Source of the DNA: Cercis canadensis | Lineage: Eukaryota > Streptophyta > Magnoliopsida > Fabales > Fabaceae | Reading direction: 5' to 3' | Assembly: GCA_003255065.1 (NCBI GenBank) | Contig: QAOA01005839.1 | Coordinates: 509,877-573,876, forward strand | Length of the DNA stretch: 64,000 bases | Part shown: one piece after another, positions 26,490 through 37,400 of the stretch | Numbering within the stretch: position 1 is the stretch's first letter | Layout: the number at the start of each line of letters is the position of its first letter | Notes under the pieces: generated by a model | What the model saw: only the letters and a program-made list of their open reading frames with translations | Told to the model about the DNA's origin: nothing | Databases searched by the model: none | Program-made: the position numbers and the translations under genes

Positions 26490-28457
26490 TCAACGGCCCA
26501 TATGAACAAGGCTTGTAGTCATGGAAGCTTCCCCAGAGCTTACTGATGGTGTAGGAACAAGATAGGTCGGAACAGGCTTCCTTGGTGGAAGGTTTGGCAT
26601 ATTGGCCTCAAAATTAAGCACATGTAGTGCTTGTCTTATTGATGGTCTCAAATTTGCATCAGGGTGAGCACACCAGAGCCCCAAAATCATCAAGCATTCC
26701 ACTTGTTTTTCATCAAAATCTTTTTGCAGTTTCTCATCCATGGACATAAGCACTTCTCCTTTCCCATAATGATCCCATACCCATTCAATTAATCCCTTGT
26801 CGCCATCTTTGCCCTCCATGAGATCCGTTGCCTTTCTTCCAGTGGCAATTTCAAGTGCTACCACCCCAAAACTATATACATCTGATTCTTTACTTGCCCT
26901 TCCTGTACTCACATATTCTGGAGCCAAGTAGCCTAGAGTTCCAGCCAACCCAGTTGTTTGGGGACCTATCTCATGGTCCATGAGCTTAGCCAACCCAAAG
27001 TCACCAAGTTTGACATTGAAATTAGAATCTAGCATGACATTGCTTGATTTAATATCTCTGTGCACCACACATTGTTCCCACTCCTCATGAAGATAGAGCA
27101 ACCCAGAAGCCAACCCAAGAGCTATCTTGTGCCTTAGGCTCCAAGATAGAGGAGACTTATTTCCAAAGAGATGAGAATCAAGGCTACCATTTGGCATGAA
27201 CTCATAAACAAGAAGAAACTCACCCTTGTCATGGCACCAACCTATGAGTTGCACAAGATTCCGGTGTCTCAGCCGGCTAATGACCCTTACCTCGGTTACA
27301 TACTCTTTTTTCCCTTGTCTAGAGCCCTTTGATATTTTCTTCACAGCAACTGCCAAATCTAAATCAGCAAAGTAACCTCTGTACACAGCACCAAACCCAC
27401 CTTGACCTAACTTCCTGTCTCTGGAGAAGTTGTTTGTAGCCAAAATAAGCTCTCTGTAAGAAAACCTTCTTGGCCCTGCTTCTCTTTCAAGGTCATCATT
27501 GATTGATGTTAGGTCCTTAGCTTCTTCGTTTCTGCTCTTCTTTTTGTTCCTCCTCCTCCTCCTCCACAGTAATGCGTATACAGCAGCTCCCACTAGTACT
27601 ATCAAAACACCGCCTGAAACAGTTAGAATCGCTACTAACTTTGTATTCTTTGGTTCTTCTCCACTTGCATCCAAAGTTGAATTGAACTCCCAATATTGAA
27701 GATAATTGAGTTCTCCAAGGGAACCTGTTGCAGCAGAAAATCCGACTGTCACCCATTCTGGCAGGACCTTCATTAAATCAATTTGATAAGAAAGATGAGT
27801 GTTCTCTTGAGAGTTGGAGGTGTTTTCGAATTTCCAAGATACACTTAAATTCTTTGTTGTGGAGTTGTAGGTGACCCACACATCTGCAGTATCACCACTA
27901 TGTAGACTAGCATTCCAGGGCGTAAAATTCGATGACCGAATGGAACGATTGTTGATTCCCACATGCTCAACGGTCTCATTAAATTCAGGATTAGGGTAAG
28001 TGTCGAATTCCACATGAACAATTTGGCTCTGGGATGAGAAAGATGTAGTTGTATTGAATAGGCCTAGAAAGCCACCAGCTGAATTTGGTGGGATTTGGAA
28101 TCCAACAGGAGCAAGGAAGAAGGCTATTCCATGCCCATATTTACCTGAGGGCTGTTCTTGTGTGTCTATAACGAAGGAATAATGAGTTGTGAAGTCAGCA
28201 AGTCGTCCTGTGCTTGAGTCCCACAGCCGCACCCTTTCGGCATATATGGCCCATCCAATTTGACATGTATATAATTCATTAACGTTAAATTCAATTTCTC
28301 CAACACGAGGTGCTGCAGCTCCAAGATAGAGTATGTCGGCATCACCAGGATAAAAACTAGGCTTTTGAAAGTTAAGAGAATTAGCAGAGAGAAGAAAGAA
28401 AAAGAAGGAGGAGAAGAAGAGAGAAAGGGGTTGTGAATAGAAGAAAATGGCAGCCAT
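26490..28457 (-). CDS. L-type lectin receptor-like kinase, LecRK-IX type, copy 3
   Basis: Intronless, 655 aa from the ATG at 28457 (signal peptide MAAIFFYSQPLSLFFSSFFF). An in-frame ATG 30 codons upstream is possible but would bury the signal. Lectin ectodomain (with GHGIAFFLAP and VHVEFDTYPNPEFNE), transmembrane helix followed by RRRRR, and RD kinase (LGQGGFGAVY, HRDIKSSNVML, DFGLAK). It is nearly identical to copy 2; differences cluster in the lectin domain and signal peptide. The reading frame is intact. It is the outermost kinase of the array: beyond it lie block B, part of element C and a relic spacer without a kinase. Confidence 0.92.
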   Translation of the reverse strand: MAAIFFYSQPLSLFFSSFFFFLLSANSLNFQKPSFYPGDADILYLGAAAPRVGEIEFNVNELYTCQIGWAIYAERVRLWDSSTGRLADFTTHYSFVIDTQEQPSGKYGHGIAFFLAPVGFQIPPNSAGGFLGLFNTTTSFSSQSQIVHVEFDTYPNPEFNETVEHVGINNRSIRSSNFTPWNASLHSGDTADVWVTYNSTTKNLSVSWKFENTSNSQENTHLSYQIDLMKVLPEWVTVGFSAATGSLGELNYLQYWEFNSTLDASGEEPKNTKLVAILTVSGGVLIVLVGAAVYALLWRRRRRNKKKSRNEEAKDLTSINDDLEREAGPRRFSYRELILATNNFSRDRKLGQGGFGAVYRGYFADLDLAVAVKKISKGSRQGKKEYVTEVRVISRLRHRNLVQLIGWCHDKGEFLLVYEFMPNGSLDSHLFGNKSPLSWSLRHKIALGLASGLLYLHEEWEQCVVHRDIKSSNVMLDSNFNVKLGDFGLAKLMDHEIGPQTTGLAGTLGYLAPEYVSTGRASKESDVYSFGVVALEIATGRKATDLMEGKDGDKGLIEWVWDHYGKGEVLMSMDEKLQKDFDEKQVECLMILGLWCAHPDANLRPSIRQALHVLNFEANMPNLPPRKPVPTYLVPTPSVSSGEASMTTSLVHMGR

Positions 28458-28734
28458 GATTTGGAATCGTGAGTTTGGATCACAAGCACAAGACCTTGGA
28501 CATATAAGTAGGCACCTCACACCTGCCTTGTACACCAAGTCAATCATGTCAATTGTTTATATTCATGATGGAGCTATATTCCTTCGAACCATGTTAATTC
28601 GTTGAGTAAATTACGTATAAGCTATCAGATGATGAACCTCTTCTTTGTGACCTACAAAGATGGGAAAGAATGTTTAGGGATGCGACATCACCTCCAATGC
28701 TCTAGTTAATTAAATTTAACTAGAGAGAAAGAGA

Positions 28735-28762
28735 AGGGTTAGGGTTGAGAGAGAGAGAGACA
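28735..28762. promoter_or_regulatory. telo-box pair plus GA repeat upstream of LecRK copy 3
   Basis: AGGGTTAGGGTT at 28735-28746 followed by GA units, about 285 bp upstream of the start codon, in the same context as for copy 2. It is absent from the sequence upstream of copy 1. Confidence 0.45.
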
Positions 28763-28962
28763 TTGTGCGTGGGACTTGGTGAGAATGATGGATATACCTC
28801 GGTTAGGGCTATTATGGATTTTGTGCGATCGATGGGCTAATATACTGTATCAACAACTTCAAACTAGAAGGGGTGTAGAGGTAATCTCAAACCTTTAAGG
28901 GATGTCAATGTAATTTACTCTAATTGATCTATATGCTGATTGTCATTCAGTGAAAGAAAGAA

Positions 28963-30204
28963 AATGGAATATAAAAAGAAGACTGAAAATCAGATTCATA
29001 GCCAGTACTATGTTGTCAACTTTAATGAAATTGATTGGAAAGAAAATGTCAAATGCAACACCATAGGACATTGTCCGTCTCTTAGAGTTGACGTGCGACA
29101 GTTAACATTTGAAATGACGTAGAAATTGTCGAGAAAAAGTCTGGTTCTTGTTATTATACTAAAATGATAAATGATGAACCAGTTAAGGTATAATCTATGG
29201 ACCTGGACTACATATATTGATTGCACCAGTTAAGTGCTTTGTTAGATTGTGAAGTATATCTTTATATATGAATGTTCCAGGCATCTACGTTTGTTAATTG
29301 GAAATTAGACTGGTAGTCAAGATAAACAAATGTATTATCAATTTGTAGTTGAGTAATACTAATATCATTTTTAAAATTTGTGGGTTCTCTATTATAATCA
29401 AAAGTATTAAAAAAATAAATGCATTAATCTCAATTTCAGTATCTTAATATTTTGGATTCAAGTATGATCCACTGACGACTATGTAACTGAGCATTACACA
29501 ATTACTAAATAGTAAAGTGTGAAAAAAGACTATTAAAATTATTTACTGTCAACAAAAGATCTTAATATTTTTGCTAATGGTCAGTAAAGAAATTAATTGC
29601 TATAGTAATATGATACTTTTATTTAATGACAGTATACAAAATAATAGGCGCCGTGGATAATATTTAAACTTTACTACTATTTTTTTTATTAGAAAACTTT
29701 ACTACTATTTGTTCAACTTGAATATATTATCCAGAGGACATTTGCAAATTTCTTTTGAATTAAGTATGTTTTAGATGATTCTATTAGACTTCTTTTTTTT
29801 TTCATTTTTCCTTTTAAAAAATAAAGGAAAATGATATCTCTTCAAACAATTGTCACCAATGGGCAAGTGTATCCAGCAGATATGTATTAGACAAAAGAAT
29901 AGAAAAAATTTAATTGAGACCACCTTATAAATTGAGTTTTTATTGCCCAAGAAAGTATGTGAAAAGAATTGTGTATATATTATTTTTGTAAATTGAATGA
30001 GTCATATGTAAATTTATAATTCAAAAGCCATACGATCGAGTAACATCACTCATTCTCCTTAAAAAAAGTTAACATTAATTAATTATTTATGTGCTGGTAA
30101 TTTCTTCCAAGTATTGAACAATCTCTTAATTAACCTCATAAATTTTTGAAAGAGTTGGTTTCTTGACCATCTCCAAACTTGGTTAATTAGTGAATAATAT
30201 TTTT
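28963..30204. repeat. block B, second copy
   Basis: Copy of 22963-24208, starting at ATGGAATATAAAAAGAAGAC. It ends abruptly at 30204, where it runs straight into the core of element C. About 570 bp present in the other unit (24209-24776) is deleted. Confidence 0.85.
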
Positions 30205-30310
30205 TGCCGCGCGGCGTGCACAGAGCCAACTATTCTTTTGCCTTTTACTAAAGAATACCGTGTGCTCGTCGCAGATTCCGGCATACGCCAATTTTTACCT
30301 CACAATTCAT
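30205..30310. repeat. element C, copy 3 (left-truncated)
   Basis: Starts at CCGCGCGGCGTGCACAGAGC and keeps the conserved core through GGCATACGCCAATTTTT. The left half is gone at the deletion junction. Confidence 0.7.
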
Positions 30311-30404
30311 AAGTTAAAAATCTGGTTTGTTCTTCTATTATATGGTTATTATGAAGCACTCAACAAAATAAAATGCCCATATATCTGCACAATGAACTGA
30401 AACG

Positions 30405-31575
30405 GAACCGTGATGAAGCTCACTGTAACGCACTCGATCTTGAATGCTCTCTTTGGTCCACACTCGTCTCTCCTCAATTCAATTTTCAGGATTGTTTGGC
30501 CACAACATGAGAAATTTATGAGAAAACTTCAATATAGGTACCTATAAGAAAACTTGCAGACTATCATCTATGACTCCATTTTTAATGAAAAGTTCACAAA
30601 TTTATGAAGAACGAGTACATGCATGCAACTGAAGGATAGTTGGCAGAGGATTTTGAAGACACACAGTCAAAGGCGATGCACTAAAACGCAACCATCTTTG
30701 AGAGAACCGAGAAAAGTGAGGTCATCAAGAGGAAAATCAAACACCATCCTTGTTTTGTTCTACAGTCACATCATAAAAAAAAAAAAAATACAAACCTTTG
30801 CGTCAAACCAGAAACCCAGGTGACGAAATAGAACATCACCGCCGCGGTTTTGTCAATTGTTTTTTTAATTACTTTTTAGAAAATTTGGGCCACGCCATTT
30901 TACTTATCAACCCCCACCAAAGTCCAAGACAAAAATTGCCCTTTGCTATGCTTTCTTCTATTCCCATCCATTGTGCCAAAACTGTAGGACTGAAGGTTGT
31001 ATTAGCATCTCAAGTCTCAACTTAAGCCCCAAGTTAAAGCCTTTTTCGGTTCTTCAACTTCAATTTCTAAATCTTTGCATTTATGGCCTTTCTTTGTTTA
31101 GTTTTTCAAGGAAAATACAATACTCTATATGGATTTGGATCTAAATTTTGATAATTTATCCTCATTTAAAATGTCTCACCGACTTAGATGATGTCACGTA
31201 ACTTATTTTCATATTGAATATAAATTTATATACTGAGTTCTTATGGTTTCACCAATTTAAAAGTTGGTCCCTACTATTTATAGGAAAAAATATTTACAAA
31301 TTCTTAAAGTTCAAAGTATTTGTTGTGCTGTTTTTAATTTTATCACTCATTTCACAATTCAAGAAGAAAAAAAAATATTAAATAAAAGCTTACTTAAAAG
31401 TACCAATCTAAATGCGTGAAACATCTTTTACAATTGCATGTCATGAAAAAAGAATTGTTGGTGTTGAGAGGAAGATCAAACATTATATTAAGTATGTACA
31501 TTAATTCTTTAATACAATTTCAAAGTAACAACAGCACAAACTATGGTCAGAAATAAGCATCAATGTGTCAAAAGA
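30405..31575. repeat. relic LecRK spacer without its kinase gene
   Basis: Pieces of spacer D are present in order: 30405-30530 (TTTTCAGGATTGTTTGGCCAC), a scrap of NF-YB fragment (30608-30630), 30650-30840 (TTTGAAGACACAC, CTTTGAGAGAACCGA) and 31402-31575 (CCAATCTAAATGCGTGAAAC through AATAAGCATCAATGTG). In the intact units a LecRK 3' end follows within 300 bp; here it does not. A fourth kinase was probably once here and was deleted. Confidence 0.6.
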
Positions 31576-32725
31576 ATTGTCCGTATTAGAGAAATGCAAT
31601 TAAAAGCAAAGTCCAGGTAGATAATTATATATGCACCTTAAAATTGCATCAGGGATACCCCTTACTGCTATAAATCCTGAATTCAGAGGCTGAGCCTTGT
31701 TGTTCCTGAAGGTTAGAGCCATATGAAAATCATATAAATCTTCCTTTTTTTTCAATTAAAAAGGTAGCTCTCTCTTCAACCATAAGCTAAGGATCATGGA
31801 GCTCTCTTTTCCTCTATAACATACATGCAAAATCATCAAACTCTGGTAAGCAGTAAGCACTAAAAAACACAAAGAAAATATTTTTTTGGCTTTTGATCTT
31901 TTTTTTTTTTTCTTTTTTATAAACAAAAATGTAAGATGAGGAGAAGCTATCACATTCCAAAATAATAGCATGTCACAAATCTCAGTGAAAACTTATAATA
32001 TTTGACCTCTACTTTGTTTTGTTGTTCACATTTAATGTTCTTAGGCCATTTCTCAAATTTTTTTTTTGTTTATCTGTATTTGTAATATCCCATATTATTA
32101 AGTTTGATAATTTTCTATTTTTCTTTTTTTCCCCTTTCATACTATTTTTTTTTTTTTACTTTCTTTCTACAATTATGGGTCTTCTTCTAAATATTTAACA
32201 TTATATCTAATTTTCTTTTGAGGATTTTTTTAAATAAGAAATTGATCCAATGTTAATTGTAATCTTTATGATAAATAAATATGCTAATGTTTTTATATTT
32301 TCCTTGAAAAGTTAAACAAAGAGAGGCTATAAATGTAAAGATTTGGAAATTAAAGTTGAAAAAGATGAGAATGCTTTGACTTGGGGCTAGTTGTGATGCC
32401 CAATAGAGTCTTTTGCCTTACAAGCTAAGATTATTTTTCAGACTCTCTTACTCTCTTTTTGTATAGTGGAGTGTAGGGTGTTAATCTAATGTTTTTTAGA
32501 TTTATACAGGTAAGTTGAATACGTGGCCCAAATTTTGACAAAGTAAAAGTTTTTTTTTTTTAATAAAACCGCGGCGGTGATGTGTTGTTTCATCACTTTA
32601 TTTCTGGTTTCGCGCACAGATTTGGATGTGCGGTTGTAGAAGGAGACATTAGTTTTGTCTTCTTTTCCCTTGTGTGACCTCATTTTTCTTGTTTTTCACC
32701 TAAGTCGGTTGTGCCTGACATCATT
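30675..32725. repeat. long imperfect inverted repeat, arms about 450-500 bp
   Basis: The left arm (about 30675-31180) and right arm (about 32220-32725) are inverted copies. Landmarks are GAACATCACCGCCGCGGTTT at 30831 against CCGCGGCGGTGATG at 32569, AAAATTTGGGCCACG against its complement near 32523, and AAATCTTTGCATTTATGGCC at 31070 against the complement of 32329-32349. Identity is roughly 75-80% with indels. The right arm runs into the leader of the NF-YB pseudogene. The middle (31180-32220) holds only spacer sequence. Confidence 0.7.
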
Positions 32726-32756
32726 TTTCTTCTTTTCTAATTTATTATTCATTCTA

Positions 32757-32865
32757 CTTACACTTTCTGTGTAGAGCTCTTCTCCTTTCAATATAATCTC
32801 TCAAGCATTTCTATTTACACTCTCTCTGTAGAACTCTTCTCCTTGCAATCTAATCTCTCAAGCAT
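32757..32865 (+). repeat. 57-bp tandem repeat in a CT-rich leader
   Basis: Two units (32757-32808 and 32814-32865) share the frame TTACACT..CTGTGTAGA.CTCTTCTCCTT, then CAAT.TAATCTCTCAAGCAT. The CT-rich composition and position upstream of the NF-YB pseudogene suggest its former 5' leader. Confidence 0.65.
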
Positions 32866-33204
32866 AATCTTGTAACTCCTCTTTTTCACATCTGCAATTG
32901 GTATGAACTAGTTCTTCGGGTCATCCAAAATTATCATCACAAACATTAAATCTTTCAACTTTTTCGTTAAAAGTTGAGTCTCAGATGATAGTCTTCAATT
33001 TCTGTTATGTTTTGGTACTTCGGGTAAAGTTTTCTTCGGCTCTATAATGATTTTCAAAGAAACATTACGCAAATTTCTCACATAAACCTTCTCTTTTTAT
33101 GCTTCTACATAAGGGTTATTCTTCAATGTTGAAATAGTTTTCTGGGTTTTGTCTCTTGGGAACCACAGGCCTATTTGGCTATTTTCTAAAACTTGTTTGT
33201 TTCA

Positions 33205-33508
33205 GGTTTGAACATCACTCGGAATGTTAATCCCTCTCAAACCAATGCTGAAATTGGAAGTGAGGAGCGACGATTGAGGAAATCGGGTGTGCATGAGCAA
33301 AACCAGTACATGTCAACTGCAAATGTAAGAATAATGAGACAGATTCTTCCGCAACACTCAAGAATCTCTGATGATGCCAAAGAGATTATTCAAGAGTGCG
33401 TTTCAGAGTACATTACCTTCATCATTAGCGAGGCCAACATGAGCAGCGGAAGAAATAACAGCAATGAAGAGGCTTGGGTTTGATCATGCAAGAATGATCC
33501 AACTTTGA
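33205..33508 (+). pseudogene. NF-YB, LEC1-type CCAAT-binding subunit, frameshifted
   Basis: The plus-strand frame follows an acceptor-like TTGTTTCAG|G. It reads EQNQYMSTANVRIMRQILPQ, then HSRISDDAKEIIQECVSEYI, which is the NF-YB histone-fold B domain. The Asp in ISDDAK is the LEC1-type residue (Lys in ordinary NF-YB), so the parent belonged to the LEC1/L1L group of embryo regulators. After EAN the expected 54-base stretch encoding ERCQREQRKTITAEDVLW is only 22 bases long. The frame shifts, and the continuation AMKRLGFDHARMIQL lies in another frame (33461-33505). In the open frame a stop follows at 33481. Helices alpha-3 and alpha-C are therefore lost and the protein could not pair normally with NF-YC. 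A truncated peptide of about 93 aa could still be made. Confidence 0.75.
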
Positions 33509-33514
33509 TCATAT

Positions 33515-34486
33515 TTGATTCCCTTCAATTGTGTTTTTTAGTTTTAATTTTGGCAGAGATAGAGGGTCACAGTGGTGTATATCATCTCTTTTTGCAGTTT
33601 ATAGAGAAAGGAACTTGTTATGTTTAAAAATTTATGTGGTTATTTAATTGGACGACAATGTATAAACTTTATATGGTTGTTTGGCCCCAGAACCATCACT
33701 CCCTAATTATGCTCTCTGTCGTAAACATGTCTTCTTATGTCCATGCAATTGCTAGACGAAAACTGAATAAAATGCTTTCAGCCAAATCCTGAAAAGAAGA
33801 GAGTAATATAACTATTAGAGATTAATCTTAAACTGGACAAAAAAACTTTCAACCATGTACTTTTTCCTTAAGACCAGAAATCACTACGTTTTCTGCCATA
33901 CCTTAACTTGATCTTCCCTGAGCTCAAAGATAAATAGAAATGTGCATGCGTCACATGTTCTATTAAACAATCTTCTTGTTAATTTTAGTTTCACCTTTCA
34001 TGACTGTTTGAGTAACATATTGTCCTTGTGCTGCAGGTCTGCTTCTTATGTTTTTCTCTGTTTCTTCCATTCTCTAAAACCACAAAAGAAAACCCCTTTC
34101 TGGGTCTTGCTTGCTCTGCAATGCTGACAAATAATTGTTACAGCATGAAGAAACAAAAAGATCTGAAAATTTCTTAGTTTGATCTTATTTGACATGCAAA
34201 TGCTGCTGAATGATCTATTTTGTGGTCTCTCATATGGACATATTAAAGATACTTAGGGTATTTCTGTATGTGTAGATTTTTAAAATAGAGAGGAGATAAC
34301 TGAAAAATCAAGTAATGAGATTGTGTAATTTACTCCAAATACAAGTAAATGTAAAGGCACCTCTAAGCCCTCTTTTATTTATTACATTAAATAACTTCAT
34401 CTAGCTCTTACATCTAGCACAAATGTACATTTAGCAACAAAGACATTATAATCCTGACATAAATAAGTAAAATCATGCCAGAATTC
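33515..34486. other. spacer between the NF-YB pseudogene and tRNA 2'-phosphotransferase
   Basis: No gene recognised. The short plus-strand frame at 33942-34127 has no known motif. The right part (about 34340-34486) is probably the 3' UTR of the neighbouring minus-strand gene. Confidence 0.5.
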
Positions 34487-37400
34487 TTAAAAAGGAATTG
34501 GTTGTCTGCTGGGCCATGATTCTATGTTTTCAAAATACTTAACTGGCAGAATGCCATCAAAACCTTCTGTCAAGACCACCTTGTTGTCAGAAATGTAAAG
34601 TTTCATACCTTCTGCAATGTGACAAACAAACAAGAAAGTAGCAGAAGTCAGTAGTCCTCTCTTGCTTCCTAAATTTCAATTACTTGCTAGAAACGATTCA
34701 AAAGTTTAAAATGAACTTAATCACATTGACAACACAAGTTCATTACCCTCCAAAGCTTTTCTGACATCTAGAAAGATCAAAACATTCACATCTCGCCTCA
34801 TACCTGAAAAATCAAGTACACAGATAGAGAGCAGTCCATCTTTATTGGATTTCATGGCATCTTAAGTGAACCACTTAAGATCATAAATACTCAGAGAGAA
34901 GAAAAAATAAAAAATTCTTAAGATCATAAAGTGGCGCGACTTTAGTTCTTGATAAGCCACAACAATCTTAAAAGAATTGAGAAAAATTGTCCAAGAGAGT
35001 ACTATGATATCCTTCACATATTGAACAAGAAAAAATTACCCGCAAGCCAGCCAAAAGGAGATGTTTAATCCAACGGCCTCCATGACAGAATGTCACTTGA
35101 GTAGGAATGAGACAGAGAAATAGAGACTATAGTTAAGGGAAATAGAAAGGGTGCAAGAGATCCAAGCTTGGGCCCTTAATCATACTTATGAGAGCAATAG
35201 TAGATTGCTCAATTGCCACAACCATCTATAGAATGCATGCTCGTCATTTGCACAGTATTGTAAGCTCTACAATGGAGAGTTCCCTGACAATTTGGTACCA
35301 CGTCACTAGTTTGGTTCAACTACTACCCCTTATTCAAACTTTGGATGGTTGAACAATTCTTACTTGAATCTCTTCCATGTAATAAGTTTGACACTCATAT
35401 ACGAGAATATGAAACTCAAACCTAAAAGGCAATCCCTCCCAAAAAAATAAAAAGACACACACACACACACAAAAAGAAACTTCTGAATGGGAAATTCCAG
35501 TGGTACAAATAGGATTCTTTCATAAAATATCATATTACCACTTATTACTTCTCCATCTGTTGGTAAGCCACATGAGAAGTGGACATGCAGTCTCTTCATG
35601 CGCTTCAAGCCAGATTCTATAATAGACTCCAAGTTGTTTTTGTAGGTTCCATGCACACAAACTGCATATAGTGGCAAAATCAAGCAATGAAACAAATAAA
35701 TAGCAAATTATGACAATTAAAATTTAGAGGATGTGACTTGTAAGGACAGAAATATAGCAATTGATTAAAATATGAACCTGGAACTTCTTCAGCTGAAAGG
35801 ATTGGTCTCAATAAGTTTTCAGTTTCGATGGCCTGCAGATTAATTAGAAGTGAATAATAATATCATAAGAGTATACAAACAAAATAGAATGAATTCTCAA
35901 CCCAACAATCTACCCGGTCATAAATGAGAGAAAAAAATCTATAATGTATTCTTGAAGCAGGGAAAATTAAAAGAAAAGCTAGATCTCTTTGGGTTTGTCC
36001 CAAAGAAGGAGAAAATAACTGAGACAATTGTATTGAAGCTGGAAAAACTGAATTACAAGTAATAAACTTCTAAATTTATAGTACTCCTAAACCATCTAAG
36101 ACTAGGAAAGCTAAAACCTTATGAAACGAGGAAAACTTAAAGACTAAACTTGCCTTGGAATACAAGGTTTAACTAGACTCAAAAAAGGAAATTACAAAAT
36201 GAGGAAACAAGCCACCAAAGGAAATTACAGAAATAAGAAACTAAAAAATACTGTTCACACTATTGCAGTGTGGTGCTGTTAACTCTACTGTTGCGTGACA
36301 CTGTGCATGCTACAGTAGCGTGGGTGATATAACTAAATAATATTCCTAAGTAATATAACTACTTATTGAAGGAAACCGAACAGCATTACTGCATTGGTGA
36401 CATATCTGGTTAAGAGCATCACCTTTTCAAATGTACTAAAACAACACAAACAAAATAACAATGAAATGCTAAACCAGAAGCTTTCACCAATCCATCTCTC
36501 ATCCTAGATCCAAAAACTGTTCAAATCTATCATTCACACATGTCTATCAAGCATATAGATCATTCAAGTCCAAGGCTCCATATTCACATAACTGAAAGAA
36601 TGAGAAAGATAGAGATCTTCAATTAAAGCCAAATAGACAGCAAAAGGAAAAAAAATGTTTCACTCACATGTATGAAAGAGAAATCATTGATGTCTGTATC
36701 AATATTTCTGAGTTTTCAAGCTGGGATATGTATTACTATCCCAACTTGTGTTTCTTTTTGCTCAAACATTTTTTGGCTTTCTATCTCCCTTTAGCTTAAC
36801 AGTCCAAAGGCAGAAAGATCAGGAACACCCAATCACGTCGGTTACTTGACAAATGCAAGTTTTTCTGGTCTAACAATTCCAAATTTAAGGCACTTTGGCC
36901 TGTCATCACAATTTTAGTGGCTAAAGCAGGGATTCAATATTCTACAACTTCACAATGAATGAATCTTGAAGTCATTATATATCAAATATAACAAGAAATT
37001 TTGTATATCTAGTTCTCGTGGAGAAAATGACTATACATGTATTAAGGTAGGAATTCAAAAGAGCTAACTTCATGCTGCATCACTCTGCAAAGTTGCAATA
37101 CAATGTTTTGATGCAACAGGAAAAAAGGAAAAAGAAAGTAAGACATTGTTTTTCAGTTTATCTTCAGTGGCATCTGAACATGATTTAAGCTAGTGCAAAT
37201 TTCAACAGACAATCAGATGCATCGCATGCAAGCTTGAACTCAGGCCCAATTAATTTAAGTTTCAATTATTTCTTTGAAACTTCCAATGGAAATTAGGATG
37301 AGCCAGGTCTGTTGAAAAAGAGTATTTTACCGTTACTGTGTGGCCTTGGTTTGCACGTATTAATAGCTCCCCATTCTCTTCTATAAGGCTGAAGCGCTGC

